Shown here piece after piece: positions 43,401 to 49,935 of a DNA stretch of 64,000 nt (positions within the stretch are counted from its first letter, which is position 1; each line of letters opens with the position of its first letter). The notes beneath the pieces are model-generated. The model made no database searches. It had not been told where the DNA came from and saw only the letters and a list, made by a program, of their open reading frames with translations. The DNA is from Candidatus Desulfarcum epimagneticum (GTDB lineage: Bacteria; Desulfobacterota; Desulfobacteria; Desulfobacterales; CR-1). The DNA lies in NCBI GenBank assembly GCA_900659855.1, contig CAACVI010000023.1, positions 302,651-366,650 on the forward strand. Reading direction: 5' to 3'. The position numbers and the translations under genes were made by a program.

Positions 43401-43681
43401 CTGGCATCGCGGTCGTTTGCGATGCTTCTGTATTCATCAAGGGCATCAAGGAAAAGTGGGAAATCCGATTTGGCACGAGGTTCAATCAGGAAGTTTCGGA
43501 CGGTTTTATAGGAGTTCTCTTTTGCAAGTTCTTGAAATAGAGTTGTTTTTCCCATCCCCGGATTTCCAAGGAGGATTATTGCATCCTCGCTTTCGAACTC
43601 GGGAAAGGTTCCGTTCGTCTCCCTTTCTTTTCCTGTGCCGTCATTTATGACGCGTAATTCGCGTGATAGTGCTTCAACCAT
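40370..43681 (-). CDS. NACHT-like STAND NTPase with long helical-repeat region, frame broken near its 3' end
   Basis: The reading has 1103 residues. Walker A is GNPGMGKTT (39-47) and Walker B FLDALDE (77-83); RLSCRASDWFG and LCPLSRDEI follow as in NACHT ATPases. Residues about 300-1050 are helical, repeat-like and without a recognisable signature, presumably a sensor. The last ~40 residues (GAETRTHGMP onward) are an out-of-frame artefact: a lost base near 40494-40500 separates the protein from the nuclease domain read at 39684-40436. The intact product would be ~1350 residues: NTPase, helical sensor, nuclease. The gene looks less GC-rich than its neighbours and uses more A/T-ending codons, suggesting separate acquisition. 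Antiphage defence is a reasonable inference from the build. Confidence 0.8.
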   Translation of the reverse strand: MVEALSRELRVINDGTGKERETNGTFPEFESEDAIILLGNPGMGKTTLFQELAKENSYKTVRNFLIEPRAKSDFPLFLDALDEYRSIANDRDASSEVAKALCSLNKPKFRLSCRASDWFGSIDQEALGVASPSGRVVVLELCPLSRDEILNAVKEIVQNPDVFLDEINLAGLGNLLGNPQTLKLLAKAWGTEKKPGNKFEAYDIGVSQLIKETNPAHSGRGATNSDPGDLRKAAGAAASTILLSNSVGISRAEPADGNGYVSFATPPSLNKMDLDAVLKRRLFISPCVDRFDPIHRTISEFLAAEDLTERIRNGLPIDRVMALLCGFDGRPVSSLRGLFAWLICNLKNKAEGYIDRDPYGIVAYGDASVLPPSAQRAIWTALSRLHDPWFLTKEDYGVSFRELANPDTAKTLQELLQYPATEVHLKIAVLEAITHSSADIGIAEILRGMILHRDNTWLRTTALKAFAKAIKNDSEQLEFLDFELSRSADDPAAPRIRVHILLFTKAFVDVPAKILSILEQAASGNENKVSGRFYSLFDLPSDSDLDVIFDKATRTSIFKDRYLFDIIDLFDTWLKRRFESSSPIKAVQLSNWLQNLRIKRKHHSHRTLLSLKTRLKREPFLFEEVFELLSNAASNEGKKFWLFINGDLWELLPLNVWPVSCCEFFLAHAEKEKNTERAANFFRMYISFFPDEGASLTLSETGFDLLDRRNDIDQELGEWKSCEIRQWRRDQWERKNKKRREDLMNRDHDVDFITLRLGAVRKGRQENILAWAAKIYLGLSPDSNNILDERERLVKITNGDIADALIQGFTRYAENPNIPKKEEIIKCWVKNSIPWPHTLLALSVFLRRNKGMNIPEKALPNCIAATLTNLHIAMNVPGYGQDETLPTWIFQQIQKSPNIVKSVLKEMWVSEAPDGKINSLKGFYDISQDPGSEKFLASVSIDVLKSGINGNPGVVWKLVSFLLFHDQNSVLEIGKTELTRNELSTETRAIWSTALFLIDPNNHLEFWKNTMAKKDAALWSAIELIKDSRHEKKGIKKLTPMQHAEIIALVGRKFPKVGRPTFGAETRTHGMPRISSSTRSDYWPPTAQRMLVSNLKNWNIMPP

Positions 43682-43859
43682 CTGAATCGTGATTCCTGTT
43701 GGAGATTATAAGATCAAAATTTTATAATTTGGCTTTTAAAAAAATGACCCCCTGATTGTTGATGTCGGCAGTTTGAATGTTTTCAGGGGAAAAAGTCGGA
43801 AAAAGTGGGCCGGCATGGCAAGGACGGAGATTTGACGCATGCTGTTCGTGAAAATGACA

Positions 43860-44216
43860 TCAGGGCTTTCGTCGTTTAAGGCCGAACAATTCTTTTAATT
43901 TGCTTTGCGTGATTTTTTGTTTTGTTTCAGGCAATCGCCCCAATTCCCGCTGAACAATATCAACAGAGACGGTCATCATGCGATGCAAACGCAGCGTTGA
44001 TGAAACCCGCAGACCCGACAATCCGAAATCTTCTTCGCCAGACGCTATCACGATATCGGTTTTCAGAAGTTTTTTCGGAATCTTGCTGGTGATAAACGCC
44101 AGGACGACATGCCGATACCGGCCAATCGGCTCAGTCAGGCACACCGCCGGGCGAACTTTTTTCCCGGATAAGTCATCGAATGGAAATGGAATGAGCACAA
44201 TTTTATATTTCGTCAT
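43860..44216 (-). CDS. PemK/MazF-type endoribonuclease toxin
   Basis: The protein has 118 residues from ATG at 44216 (MTKYKIVLIPFPFDDLSGKK). MazF-family marks are IPFPFDDLSGKKVRPAVCL, VVLAFITSKIP and the C-terminal SVDIVQRELGRL. Such toxins cleave mRNA. An in-frame ATG at 44267 lies inside the antitoxin gene and is less likely. The start overlaps the end of the antitoxin gene by 14 bp, the usual coupled arrangement. Confidence 0.85.
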   Translation of the reverse strand: MTKYKIVLIPFPFDDLSGKKVRPAVCLTEPIGRYRHVVLAFITSKIPKKLLKTDIVIASGEEDFGLSGLRVSSTLRLHRMMTVSVDIVQRELGRLPETKQKITQSKLKELFGLKRRKP

Positions 44217-44457
44217 GGAAAGGCCGCCCGTCAGAGCTGGAATAAATATCTTCTTCGGGATCCTCAAGGAACGAAAACGCGGGGTTTCGGGACGCCGCTT
44301 TCAGCCACGATTCTTCGTCTATTTCATCATCAACGGGAGAAAGCACAATCACCTTCACCCGTTTGGGACCCAGGAGCGGAAGGGCGCCGTCCAATTTTAA
44401 GCGGTTATGCTCATCAATGGTTCCGGTCATCTCGATTGCGTTCATTTTGATTTCCAT
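44203..44457 (-). CDS. Antitoxin of the MazF-type module
   Basis: The protein has 84 residues with a GAGGCGGCGAT ribosome site. The N-terminus (MNAIEMTGTIDEHNRLKLDG, then PKRVKVIVLSP) is a short beta-rich domain like small antitoxins next to PemK toxins. The C-terminal acidic tail (FLEDPEEDIYSSSDGRPFHD) would bind and block the toxin. The classical AbrB motif is not obvious. Confidence 0.75.
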   Translation of the reverse strand: MEIKMNAIEMTGTIDEHNRLKLDGALPLLGPKRVKVIVLSPVDDEIDEESWLKAASRNPAFSFLEDPEEDIYSSSDGRPFHDEI

Positions 44458-44600
44458 ATCGCCGCCTCGTCGAAAAATATTTTTTATTCATGCCGATCTC
44501 TCATTCAAATATCATAAACATGGATCATTGGCAATTCAATCTTTTGGGCGGGTTTTTCGTTCAACGGGTTTGTTTTTCATGGCCGCCGGTTCGCCGGCAA

Positions 44601-44710
44601 GGGCGGCCGCAAGGGCCGCCCCTACATGGCCGGGGCGATATGTTCTTTGGGGGAAATTCGGTTCGGCATGGCGTTGGTTTAGGTTGTAGGGGCGGCCCTT
44701 GCGGTCGCCC
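44601..44710. repeat. GC-rich compound palindromic repeat (long form)
   Basis: The same build as 33268-33377: GGGCGGCC hairpin, CTACATGGCCGGGGCGATAT, GGCATGGCGTTGG, closing hairpin GGGGCGGCC..GGTCGCCC. It abuts the second 470-bp direct repeat. The 389-bp gap otherwise holds no gene. Confidence 0.75.
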
Positions 44711-45170
44711 TTGTTTCGTTCGGGGCCGGCGTCCCCCGTTTCTTTCGGCGCAACAAAACCGTTGACGGGGAATGGGGAAAATGGAATAAATAGAAAATGG
44801 CTGGTTATCGCCAAACATTCCAACCCCTTCGTATGAGGCGACTTTCATGAAATCAAGAAACGACATTTTGAGACTGCTGGCCCAGGGCAAACCGCGTTGG
44901 GAGGAAAAATTCAAGCTTAAAAAATTGGCGTTGTTCGGATCATACGCCAGGGAAGATCAGGCGAAGGAGAGCGACATCGATATCCTGGTGGACGCCGACC
45001 CGGAGATCGGCCTGGATTTTGTGGACCTGGCCAATGAAATTGAAAACCAATTGGGGGAAAGCATTGAGCTGGCGTCTCAAGGGGCCATCAAAAATCGGCA
45101 TTGGAAATATATTGAAAAGGATTTGATTTATGTCTAAGCGTTCCTTTGAATTCCTGGTTGAAGATATTTG
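44701..45170 (+). repeat. 470-bp direct repeat, copy 2
   Basis: The counterpart of 36401-36870, 8300 bp away, in the same orientation. Only scattered single-base differences are seen. Recombination between the copies would delete or circularise the KAP, PIN, NACHT-nuclease and MazF genes. Confidence 0.85.
44847..45137 (+). CDS. MNT-family nucleotidyltransferase (MntA-type antitoxin), copy 2
   Basis: The protein has 96 residues, identical to the gene at 36547 except N5 and L8. It has the same FGSYAREDQAKESDIDILVD active site. Its HEPN partner (45130-45264) overlaps as usual but is internally deleted, so this antitoxin also seems to lack a working toxin. Confidence 0.88.
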   Translation: MKSRNDILRLLAQGKPRWEEKFKLKKLALFGSYAREDQAKESDIDILVDADPEIGLDFVDLANEIENQLGESIELASQGAIKNRHWKYIEKDLIYV

Positions 45171-45264
45171 GGGGGTTGACCTGGCCATGATCTGGCGGAT
45201 ATCCCAGAAGGATATCCCGGCTCTGAAAATGGCCTTGGAAAAAATCCAAGGGATAGGTTTGTGA
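45130..45264 (+). pseudogene. HEPN toxin gene with internal deletion (44 codons)
   Basis: The N-terminal MSKRSFEFLVEDIW joins in frame to GVDLAMIWRISQKDIPALKM and ALEKIQGIGL, which matches the far C-terminal helix of DUF86/HEPN proteins (typically H-x-Y-F-G-V-D...W..v..diP.L). The middle ~60 residues, including the catalytic Arg and His, are missing. The reading frame is intact but the RNase site is gone. Confidence 0.75.
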
Positions 45265-45280
45265 TGGATGACGTTCGGTC

Positions 45281-45385
45281 CGCCCCCACATGGCCGGGGC
45301 GATGTTTTTTCGGGGAAATTCGGTCCGGCATGGCGTTGGTTTCGGCGTAGGGGCGAAAAATTTTTCGCCCCTACATGGCCGGGGC
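45281..45385. repeat. GC-rich compound palindromic repeat (variant closing hairpin)
   Basis: CCCCCACATGGCCGGGGCGA, GGAAATTCGGTCCGGCATGG and CGTTGGTTTCGGCG lead to the 26-bp palindrome TAGGGGCGAAAAA/TTTTTCGCCCCTA (45348-45373), then CATGGCCGGGGC. It lies directly before the second NACHT-lectin gene. Confidence 0.75.
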
Positions 45386-45453
45386 AGGATGTTTTTGTGT
45401 CACGGAAAATCGCCTTGGCACGGGAAACACCCTGTTTTTTAAGGAGAAATGAG

Positions 45454-48400
45454 ATGGATTTGTCATTGATTTCAGACCCAATGAGGATGATTCTTTTGGG
45501 CGGCGCGGGAAGTTTCACCGGCGGTCTCGCCACCTTTGTGGTTCAAAAATTTCTGGAAAGCGCCGGATACCGCATCAAAAAGAAATTTAAAAAAGAGCCG
45601 GTCAACCAGGCCCTGCATGTGGCCGTGGCCGGCGCCATCAACCAGACCGCCCGGGATTTTGGAAATGATCCGGCCCATATTGAGCGATATGTGGAAATAT
45701 TGAGCAATGTTCTTCAGGATGACGTCGTGGCCGGGGAGCTGTCTTCCATTTTGGGGGACCACAAGCTGGAGGGCGCCGTCTGGGATGAGCTTGAAAACCA
45801 TTTTGAAGACAGCGACTATGACCTGGAGTGGCTGGGGGAGGGGACAGGACCCAAGGACCTTTTGAAACGTTTTGTCTCTGAATTCGCCCGGATCGCCGAC
45901 ATGCAGACCGAACTCCAGGGGCTTATCCAGATCGGGTGGCTCAGACGGATGGCCGGGGAACAGAAAAACCAGACGGGCATCTTAAAAGATCAGACCGGCG
46001 CTTTGAATAAAATCGTGAGACACACCGACCCGAATTTCAAGATTTCAGAGGCGTTTGAACGCTGGCTTTCAAGAATGCGCAATCGCTGGAATCGTCTCCC
46101 CCTGGCCGAGCTTGGCGGAGGCGGCGGCTATGACGATGACCTCACCATGGAAAAGGTTTATATTGGTCTGGACACCCGAACCCCCCTGGCTGACGAGGAA
46201 AAATCCGGCGGGAAGGAGCGTTTTCTTCCCGCCATCGAAGCCGCCGCCCAATGCCGCCGCCTGGTTCTGTTGGGGGACCCGGGAAGCGGGAAAAGCTCCT
46301 TTGTTCGCAGCCTGGCCTTTCATGTGGCCGGGAGACTGCTGGGGAAAAAAGATTTTTTCACCGGATTTGAAACCAGGCCCCTTCCGGTGTATATCGAGCT
46401 TCGGGAACTGGCCCCGGCGTTTGAAAAGATCGTTGAAACCGGCGTTTCAGGCAGCCGCCGGGACAGGGCGCTTGGGCGCGCGCTCATGGAAAAAATTCAC
46501 CGCGATCTGGAGGAATGCAGGGCCGGCGAGTGCGGGGCGCGGTTTGACGATTTTTTTCTCCAGGGCAATGCGCTCCTTTTGCTTGACGGGCTTGATGAAA
46601 TCCCGGAAGCCTCCAGACCCCTGGCGGCCGGGGCGGTGTCCGGCTTTCTTCAGGAGTATGGAAAAATCCGGCATATCATTGTCACATGCCGGGTCCGGTC
46701 CTATTCCAAAGACACCGGTCTGGATCATTTTAAGACGCATACCCTCGCGCCTTTTGACGAAGAAAAAATAGAACGGTTTGTGAAAGCCTGGTATGGAAAA
46801 CAGCCCATTTCGAAAGGCGAGGCGTCCCAAAAATCACGCGACCTTTTTAACGCCATCATGTCAAAAGATCGCGGGGAGAGCCTTCAGGAACTGGCCTCCA
46901 ATCCCATGCTTTTGACGGTCATGGCCATTGTGCACCAGCAGAATTTTGAGCTTCCCGACAAAAGGGTGGTTTTGTATAAAAGAGCGGTCAATGTGCTGCT
47001 CAAAAGATGGCAAAAGGAAAAGGGCTTAAACGTTTCCGGCGCCCTTAAGTCCATATTGGCTGATGGGATCAAATTGTCATCGATTATGAAGAATTTGGCT
47101 TATAAGGCGCATTCCCGAAATCCCAAAAAAGAGACGGATCTTCCCTTCATGGGTTTGGTGGATTTTTTGGGGACAAAAGAATTTTTAGGAAGCATGGATC
47201 TGGCGAAAGAATTCCTGGAATATGTGGACCAGCGCGCGGGGCTTCTTGTGGGACAGGGAGGGGACGGAAACGACCGGCAAGAATTCGTGTACCGCTTTCC
47301 CCATCGAACCTTCCAGGAATATTTCGCGGGATGTTTTTTGATTGATGAGCGTGTCAAAGCCATCGCGCGCCGTTACCGCGAATTCGCGTCAAAGGGAGCG
47401 GACTGGTATGACGCGGCCATGCTCGGGGTTGAGGCGCTTTTGTTCAACCAGGACAGGAAACGCGATGTGTTTGATCTGATGCACGACCTTTTTCCGAAAA
47501 AACGTCCACAGGACCCGGGTCAATGGCGCCGGGCCCTGTGGGCGGGAAAAATGGCCTCGCTCTTTGACAAAGATGAGATGACACAGGACATGGAAAGCGA
47601 GGAAACAGACCCGGGCTTTGAATTTCATGATCTGACGGACCGCCTTGCGGATGTCATGCTTAAAAGTCCTTTGGACGTCCTTGAGCGGGTGGAGGCGGGG
47701 CGGATTCTCGGTAAACTGGACGATTCCAGGCCCGGGGTGGGATTGAATCAGGACGGTTTTCCGGACATTGAATGGATTCGGATTGAGGAAGGCCTGTTTT
47801 TAATGGGAAGCGATAAAGACAAGGATAAATATGCCCGAGATAGTGAAACGCCCCAGTTCACATGCCGTTTGATTCAAAAACCGTTTTCCATCGCCAAATA
47901 TCCGGTCACCGTCCGCCAGTATTCGGCCTTTATCCAGGCCGGGGGCTACCGGAATAAAAAATACTGGACCCAAACCGGCTGGGAGTGGCGCGTCAGGGAA
48001 GAGATCAATGGCCCAAGAAGATATTCGGAAGCGCTTCAGACGCCCAATCATCCCCAAATCGGGGTCAGTTGGCACGAGGCCACGGCGTTTTGCAGATGGC
48101 TGTCGGAAAAGACCGGGAGCGCGATATCCCTTCCCTCGGAGGCCCGGTGGGAGCGGGCCGCCCGGCACACGGACGGCAGGATTTACCCGTGGGGAGATGA
48201 TTTCAGCGAAGAAAAGTGTAATGGAGATGACACGGGAATCGGCCACCCATCGGCGGTGGGAATGTTTCCAGACGGAGACGCCCAATGCGGCGCTTCGGAC
48301 ATGGCCGGCAATGTGTGGGAATGGTGCGCCACGAAATGGCTTGAGAATTACGAAAGATATGAGGATCGGGCGGATGGTGACCCTGAAGGCTCGGACTCTG

Positions 48401-48528
48401 ACCGTGTGCTGCGCGGCGGCTCCTGGTTCGGCAACGCCAGGGACTGCCGCTCCGCGTTCCGGGGCAGGCTCGACCCGGGCGGTCGCGGCGACGTTGTCGG
48501 TTTTCGTTTCATGAGGTCATTACCCTGA
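45454..48528 (+). CDS. NACHT NTPase with C-terminal FGE-sulfatase/C-lectin-like domain
   Basis: The protein has 1024 residues from ATG 45454, chosen for its AAGGAG site 7 bp upstream; longer readings run into the repeat. A short hydrophobic segment (about 12-34) may anchor it. A helical region follows, with DQTGALNKIVRHTDP-like coiled sequence near 180. NACHT motifs are Walker A GDPGSGKSSF (about 274-283), Walker B ALLLLDGLDEI (about 373-383), LQELASNPMLLTVMAIVHQQ and FPHRTFQEYFAGCFL. The FGE-like domain starts at about residue 772: FLMGSDKDKDKY, AKYPVTVRQYSAFI, LPSEARWERAAR, DMAGNVWEWC, RVLRGGSWF and GFRFMRS. GGS +3 is Gly and +8 Cys, so the FGE catalytic pair is incomplete. It is a close paralogue of the 33585 gene, with a longer, different N-terminus. 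Confidence 0.86.
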   Translation: MDLSLISDPMRMILLGGAGSFTGGLATFVVQKFLESAGYRIKKKFKKEPVNQALHVAVAGAINQTARDFGNDPAHIERYVEILSNVLQDDVVAGELSSILGDHKLEGAVWDELENHFEDSDYDLEWLGEGTGPKDLLKRFVSEFARIADMQTELQGLIQIGWLRRMAGEQKNQTGILKDQTGALNKIVRHTDPNFKISEAFERWLSRMRNRWNRLPLAELGGGGGYDDDLTMEKVYIGLDTRTPLADEEKSGGKERFLPAIEAAAQCRRLVLLGDPGSGKSSFVRSLAFHVAGRLLGKKDFFTGFETRPLPVYIELRELAPAFEKIVETGVSGSRRDRALGRALMEKIHRDLEECRAGECGARFDDFFLQGNALLLLDGLDEIPEASRPLAAGAVSGFLQEYGKIRHIIVTCRVRSYSKDTGLDHFKTHTLAPFDEEKIERFVKAWYGKQPISKGEASQKSRDLFNAIMSKDRGESLQELASNPMLLTVMAIVHQQNFELPDKRVVLYKRAVNVLLKRWQKEKGLNVSGALKSILADGIKLSSIMKNLAYKAHSRNPKKETDLPFMGLVDFLGTKEFLGSMDLAKEFLEYVDQRAGLLVGQGGDGNDRQEFVYRFPHRTFQEYFAGCFLIDERVKAIARRYREFASKGADWYDAAMLGVEALLFNQDRKRDVFDLMHDLFPKKRPQDPGQWRRALWAGKMASLFDKDEMTQDMESEETDPGFEFHDLTDRLADVMLKSPLDVLERVEAGRILGKLDDSRPGVGLNQDGFPDIEWIRIEEGLFLMGSDKDKDKYARDSETPQFTCRLIQKPFSIAKYPVTVRQYSAFIQAGGYRNKKYWTQTGWEWRVREEINGPRRYSEALQTPNHPQIGVSWHEATAFCRWLSEKTGSAISLPSEARWERAARHTDGRIYPWGDDFSEEKCNGDDTGIGHPSAVGMFPDGDAQCGASDMAGNVWEWCATKWLENYERYEDRADGDPEGSDSDRVLRGGSWFGNARDCRSAFRGRLDPGGRGDVVGFRFMRSLP
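48403..48528 (+). other. Candidate DGR-type variable region, copy C
   Basis: The last 41 codons plus stop, aligned with 36156-36281. The zero silent differences here contrast with the preceding ~80 codons of the same two genes, where silent changes (GGA/GGC, TGC/TGT, AAT/AAC type) are frequent. The first ~20 bases after the stop are again nearly identical in the two copies. Confidence 0.6.
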
Positions 48529-48579
48529 TCCCTTTTACCCTTTTACCCTTTGACGGGAATTTTGGGGGGGCCGGGCGGG

Positions 48580-48628
48580 CGTTTGGGCCATGCCCCAGCG
48601 AGCGGAGCAGCGGGGCATGGCCCAAACG
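48580..48628. repeat. Long hairpin, 17-bp perfect stem
   Basis: CGTTTGGGCCATGCCCC pairs with GGGGCATGGCCCAAACG across a 15-nt loop. It stands about 50 bp after the lectin gene stop. No T run follows. It may end or protect the transcript, or be another repeat unit. Confidence 0.65.
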
Positions 48629-48665
48629 CGCGGCCCGGCCCGGCGGGGGTTTTTCCCGGGAATGC

Positions 48666-48997
48666 GGGCGGGTGACATCCCATCCATTGGCGAGGCATGG
48701 CGCGGATTTCGGGCGTAGGGGCGGTTCGTGAACCGCCCCTGTTTCGCCGACCCCGACAGAACGACATTTCCAAAACGGATATGGGACGGCGGAAATTTTC
48801 ACATTCGGTTTTTTTCGTTCAACGGGTTTGTTTTTCATGGCCGCCGGTTTGCCGAGAAGGGCGGCCGCAAGGGCCGCCCCTACATGGCCGGGGCGATATG
48901 TTTTTCGGGGGGAATGCGGGCGGGTGACATCCCATCCATTGGCGAGGCATGGCGTTGATTTCGGGCGTAGGGGCGAAAAAATTTTCGCCCCCACATG
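48666..48997. repeat. Tandem pair of compound palindromic repeats
   Basis: GCGGGTGACATCCCATCCAT and GGCGAGGCATGGCG occur at about 48666-48701 and again at about 48918-48953. Each is followed by a GTAGGGGCG palindrome (48716-48740 with centre GTTCGTGAAC; 48968-48992 with centre AAAAAATTTT). A GGGCGGCC hairpin starts at 48859. The 525-bp gap between the NACHT-lectin gene and arsM holds only repeats. Confidence 0.7.
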
Positions 48998-49053
48998 GCT
49001 CAACATATGCCTGTGTCCGGAAGGCCGGCGAAACGATAAAACAAAGGAAAAAA

Positions 49054-49875
49054 ATGATGGAGATGTCCGGAAAAGAGGGGAAAGAGGCGGCAAAAAAAGA
49101 CGATGTTAAACAGATGGTGAAAGAAAAATACGCGTCCATTTCCGGTTCGCGCGACTCATGCGGGACCTGCTGCGGCGGCGGGGAGGGCCTGGGCGCGTTC
49201 ATGGAATCGGGCCGGCGTCTGAGCTATTCCGAGGCCGATTGCCTGCGGGCCATGGAGGCCGGCGCGACCACCCTTGGATGCGGAAATCCCGTGGCCGAGG
49301 CGGACATCAAGGCCGGGGAGATGGTGGTGGATTTGGGTTGCGGGCCGGGGTTTGACGTGTTTTTGTCGGCGGAAAAAACAGGGAAAACCGGCCGGGTCGT
49401 GGGCATCGACATGACCCCGGAAATGATTGAGCGGGCCAAAGCCAACGCCCGGCGCCTGGGGGTGGAAAACGTAAAATTCCGGTTGGGGGAGATAGAGAAT
49501 CCGCCCCTTGACGACGGCGAGGCGGATGTGGTCATGTCCAACTGCGTCATCAACCTGTCCGCGGATAAGGGGGCGGTTTACCGGGAAATGTTTCGGATTT
49601 TAAAACCCGGGGGAAGAATCAGCATCTCGGATACGCTCAGATCCGGGGACATGCCCGGGGCCATCATGGACGATCCCGGGGCCTGGACCGGCTGAGTGTC
49701 GGGCGCCATCTCGCCGGACGAGGCGGGACGGATGCTGGCGTCAGCCGGGTTTCAGGATATTTCCATCACGAAAAAAGAAAACAGCGAAAAAATCATCCGG
49801 GGATGGAATGTCGCCCCGGGGGCCGAGGATGTTGTTTTTTCGGCGTATATCAAGGCATTAAAGCCGCTTTTTTAA
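49054..49875 (+). CDS. arsM: ArsM-like arsenite S-adenosylmethionine methyltransferase, probable selenoprotein (UGA at 49693)
   Basis: With the in-frame TGA at 49693-49695 read as selenocysteine the protein has 273 residues. The start is ATG 49054 after AAAGGA. Features are a Cys-rich N-terminus (SCGTCCGGGEG), LGCGNPVAEADI, the SAM motif VVDLGCGPGFDVFLSA, GIDMTPEMI, VVMSNCVINLSADK and FRILKPGGRISISD. ArsM enzymes carry a catalytic Cys in a W-x-G-C-x-S/A-G-A context. Here the sequence is AWTG-TGA-VSGAISPDEAGRM, so the UGA is exactly at that Cys. The sequence after it stays family-like (ASAGFQDISI, AYIKALKPLF) to TAA at 49875. A stem-loop follows the UGA. The alternative is a nonsense mutation in a decaying gene. 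Confidence 0.75.
49710..49727 (+). promoter_or_regulatory. Candidate bacterial SECIS hairpin
   Basis: CTCGCC (49710-49715), loop GGACGA, GGCGGG (49722-49727) gives a 6-bp stem with one T-G pair, 14 bases after the UGA. Bacterial SECIS elements are short hairpins just downstream of UGA with G among the first loop bases, as here. Identification by eye only. Confidence 0.5.
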
Positions 49876-49935
49876 AAAGGGCCAAGGGGATTCTTTAAAA
49901 TGATCGCGGACGCGGTTTAATGGGGATGGAATGAT

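Noticed and set aside
45268..45453. Upstream extension of the second NACHT-lectin gene
   Set aside because: The extra 62 codons translate the GC-rich repeat and its palindrome; ATG 45454 has a strong AAGGAG site.
33585..48528. True formylglycine-generating enzymes acting on sulfatases
   Set aside because: The first catalytic Cys (GGS +3) is absent in all three proteins and no sulfatase gene is nearby.
33268..49000. CRISPR array in the repeat-rich gaps
   Set aside because: Repeats are palindromic, few, unevenly spaced and not separated by unique spacers of constant length; no cas genes are present.
33264..49050. A complete DGR cassette (reverse transcriptase, Avd, template repeat) next to the variable tips
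   Set aside because: No protein with a YxDD-type reverse transcriptase motif and no non-coding copy of the CTGCGCGGCGGCTCC...GGTTTTCGT block was found in the gaps. Any DGR machinery must lie outside the window.
48949..49053. Upstream extension of the ArsM-like gene
   Set aside because: It would translate repeat sequence; ATG 49054 follows AAAGGA and starts a family-like N-terminus.
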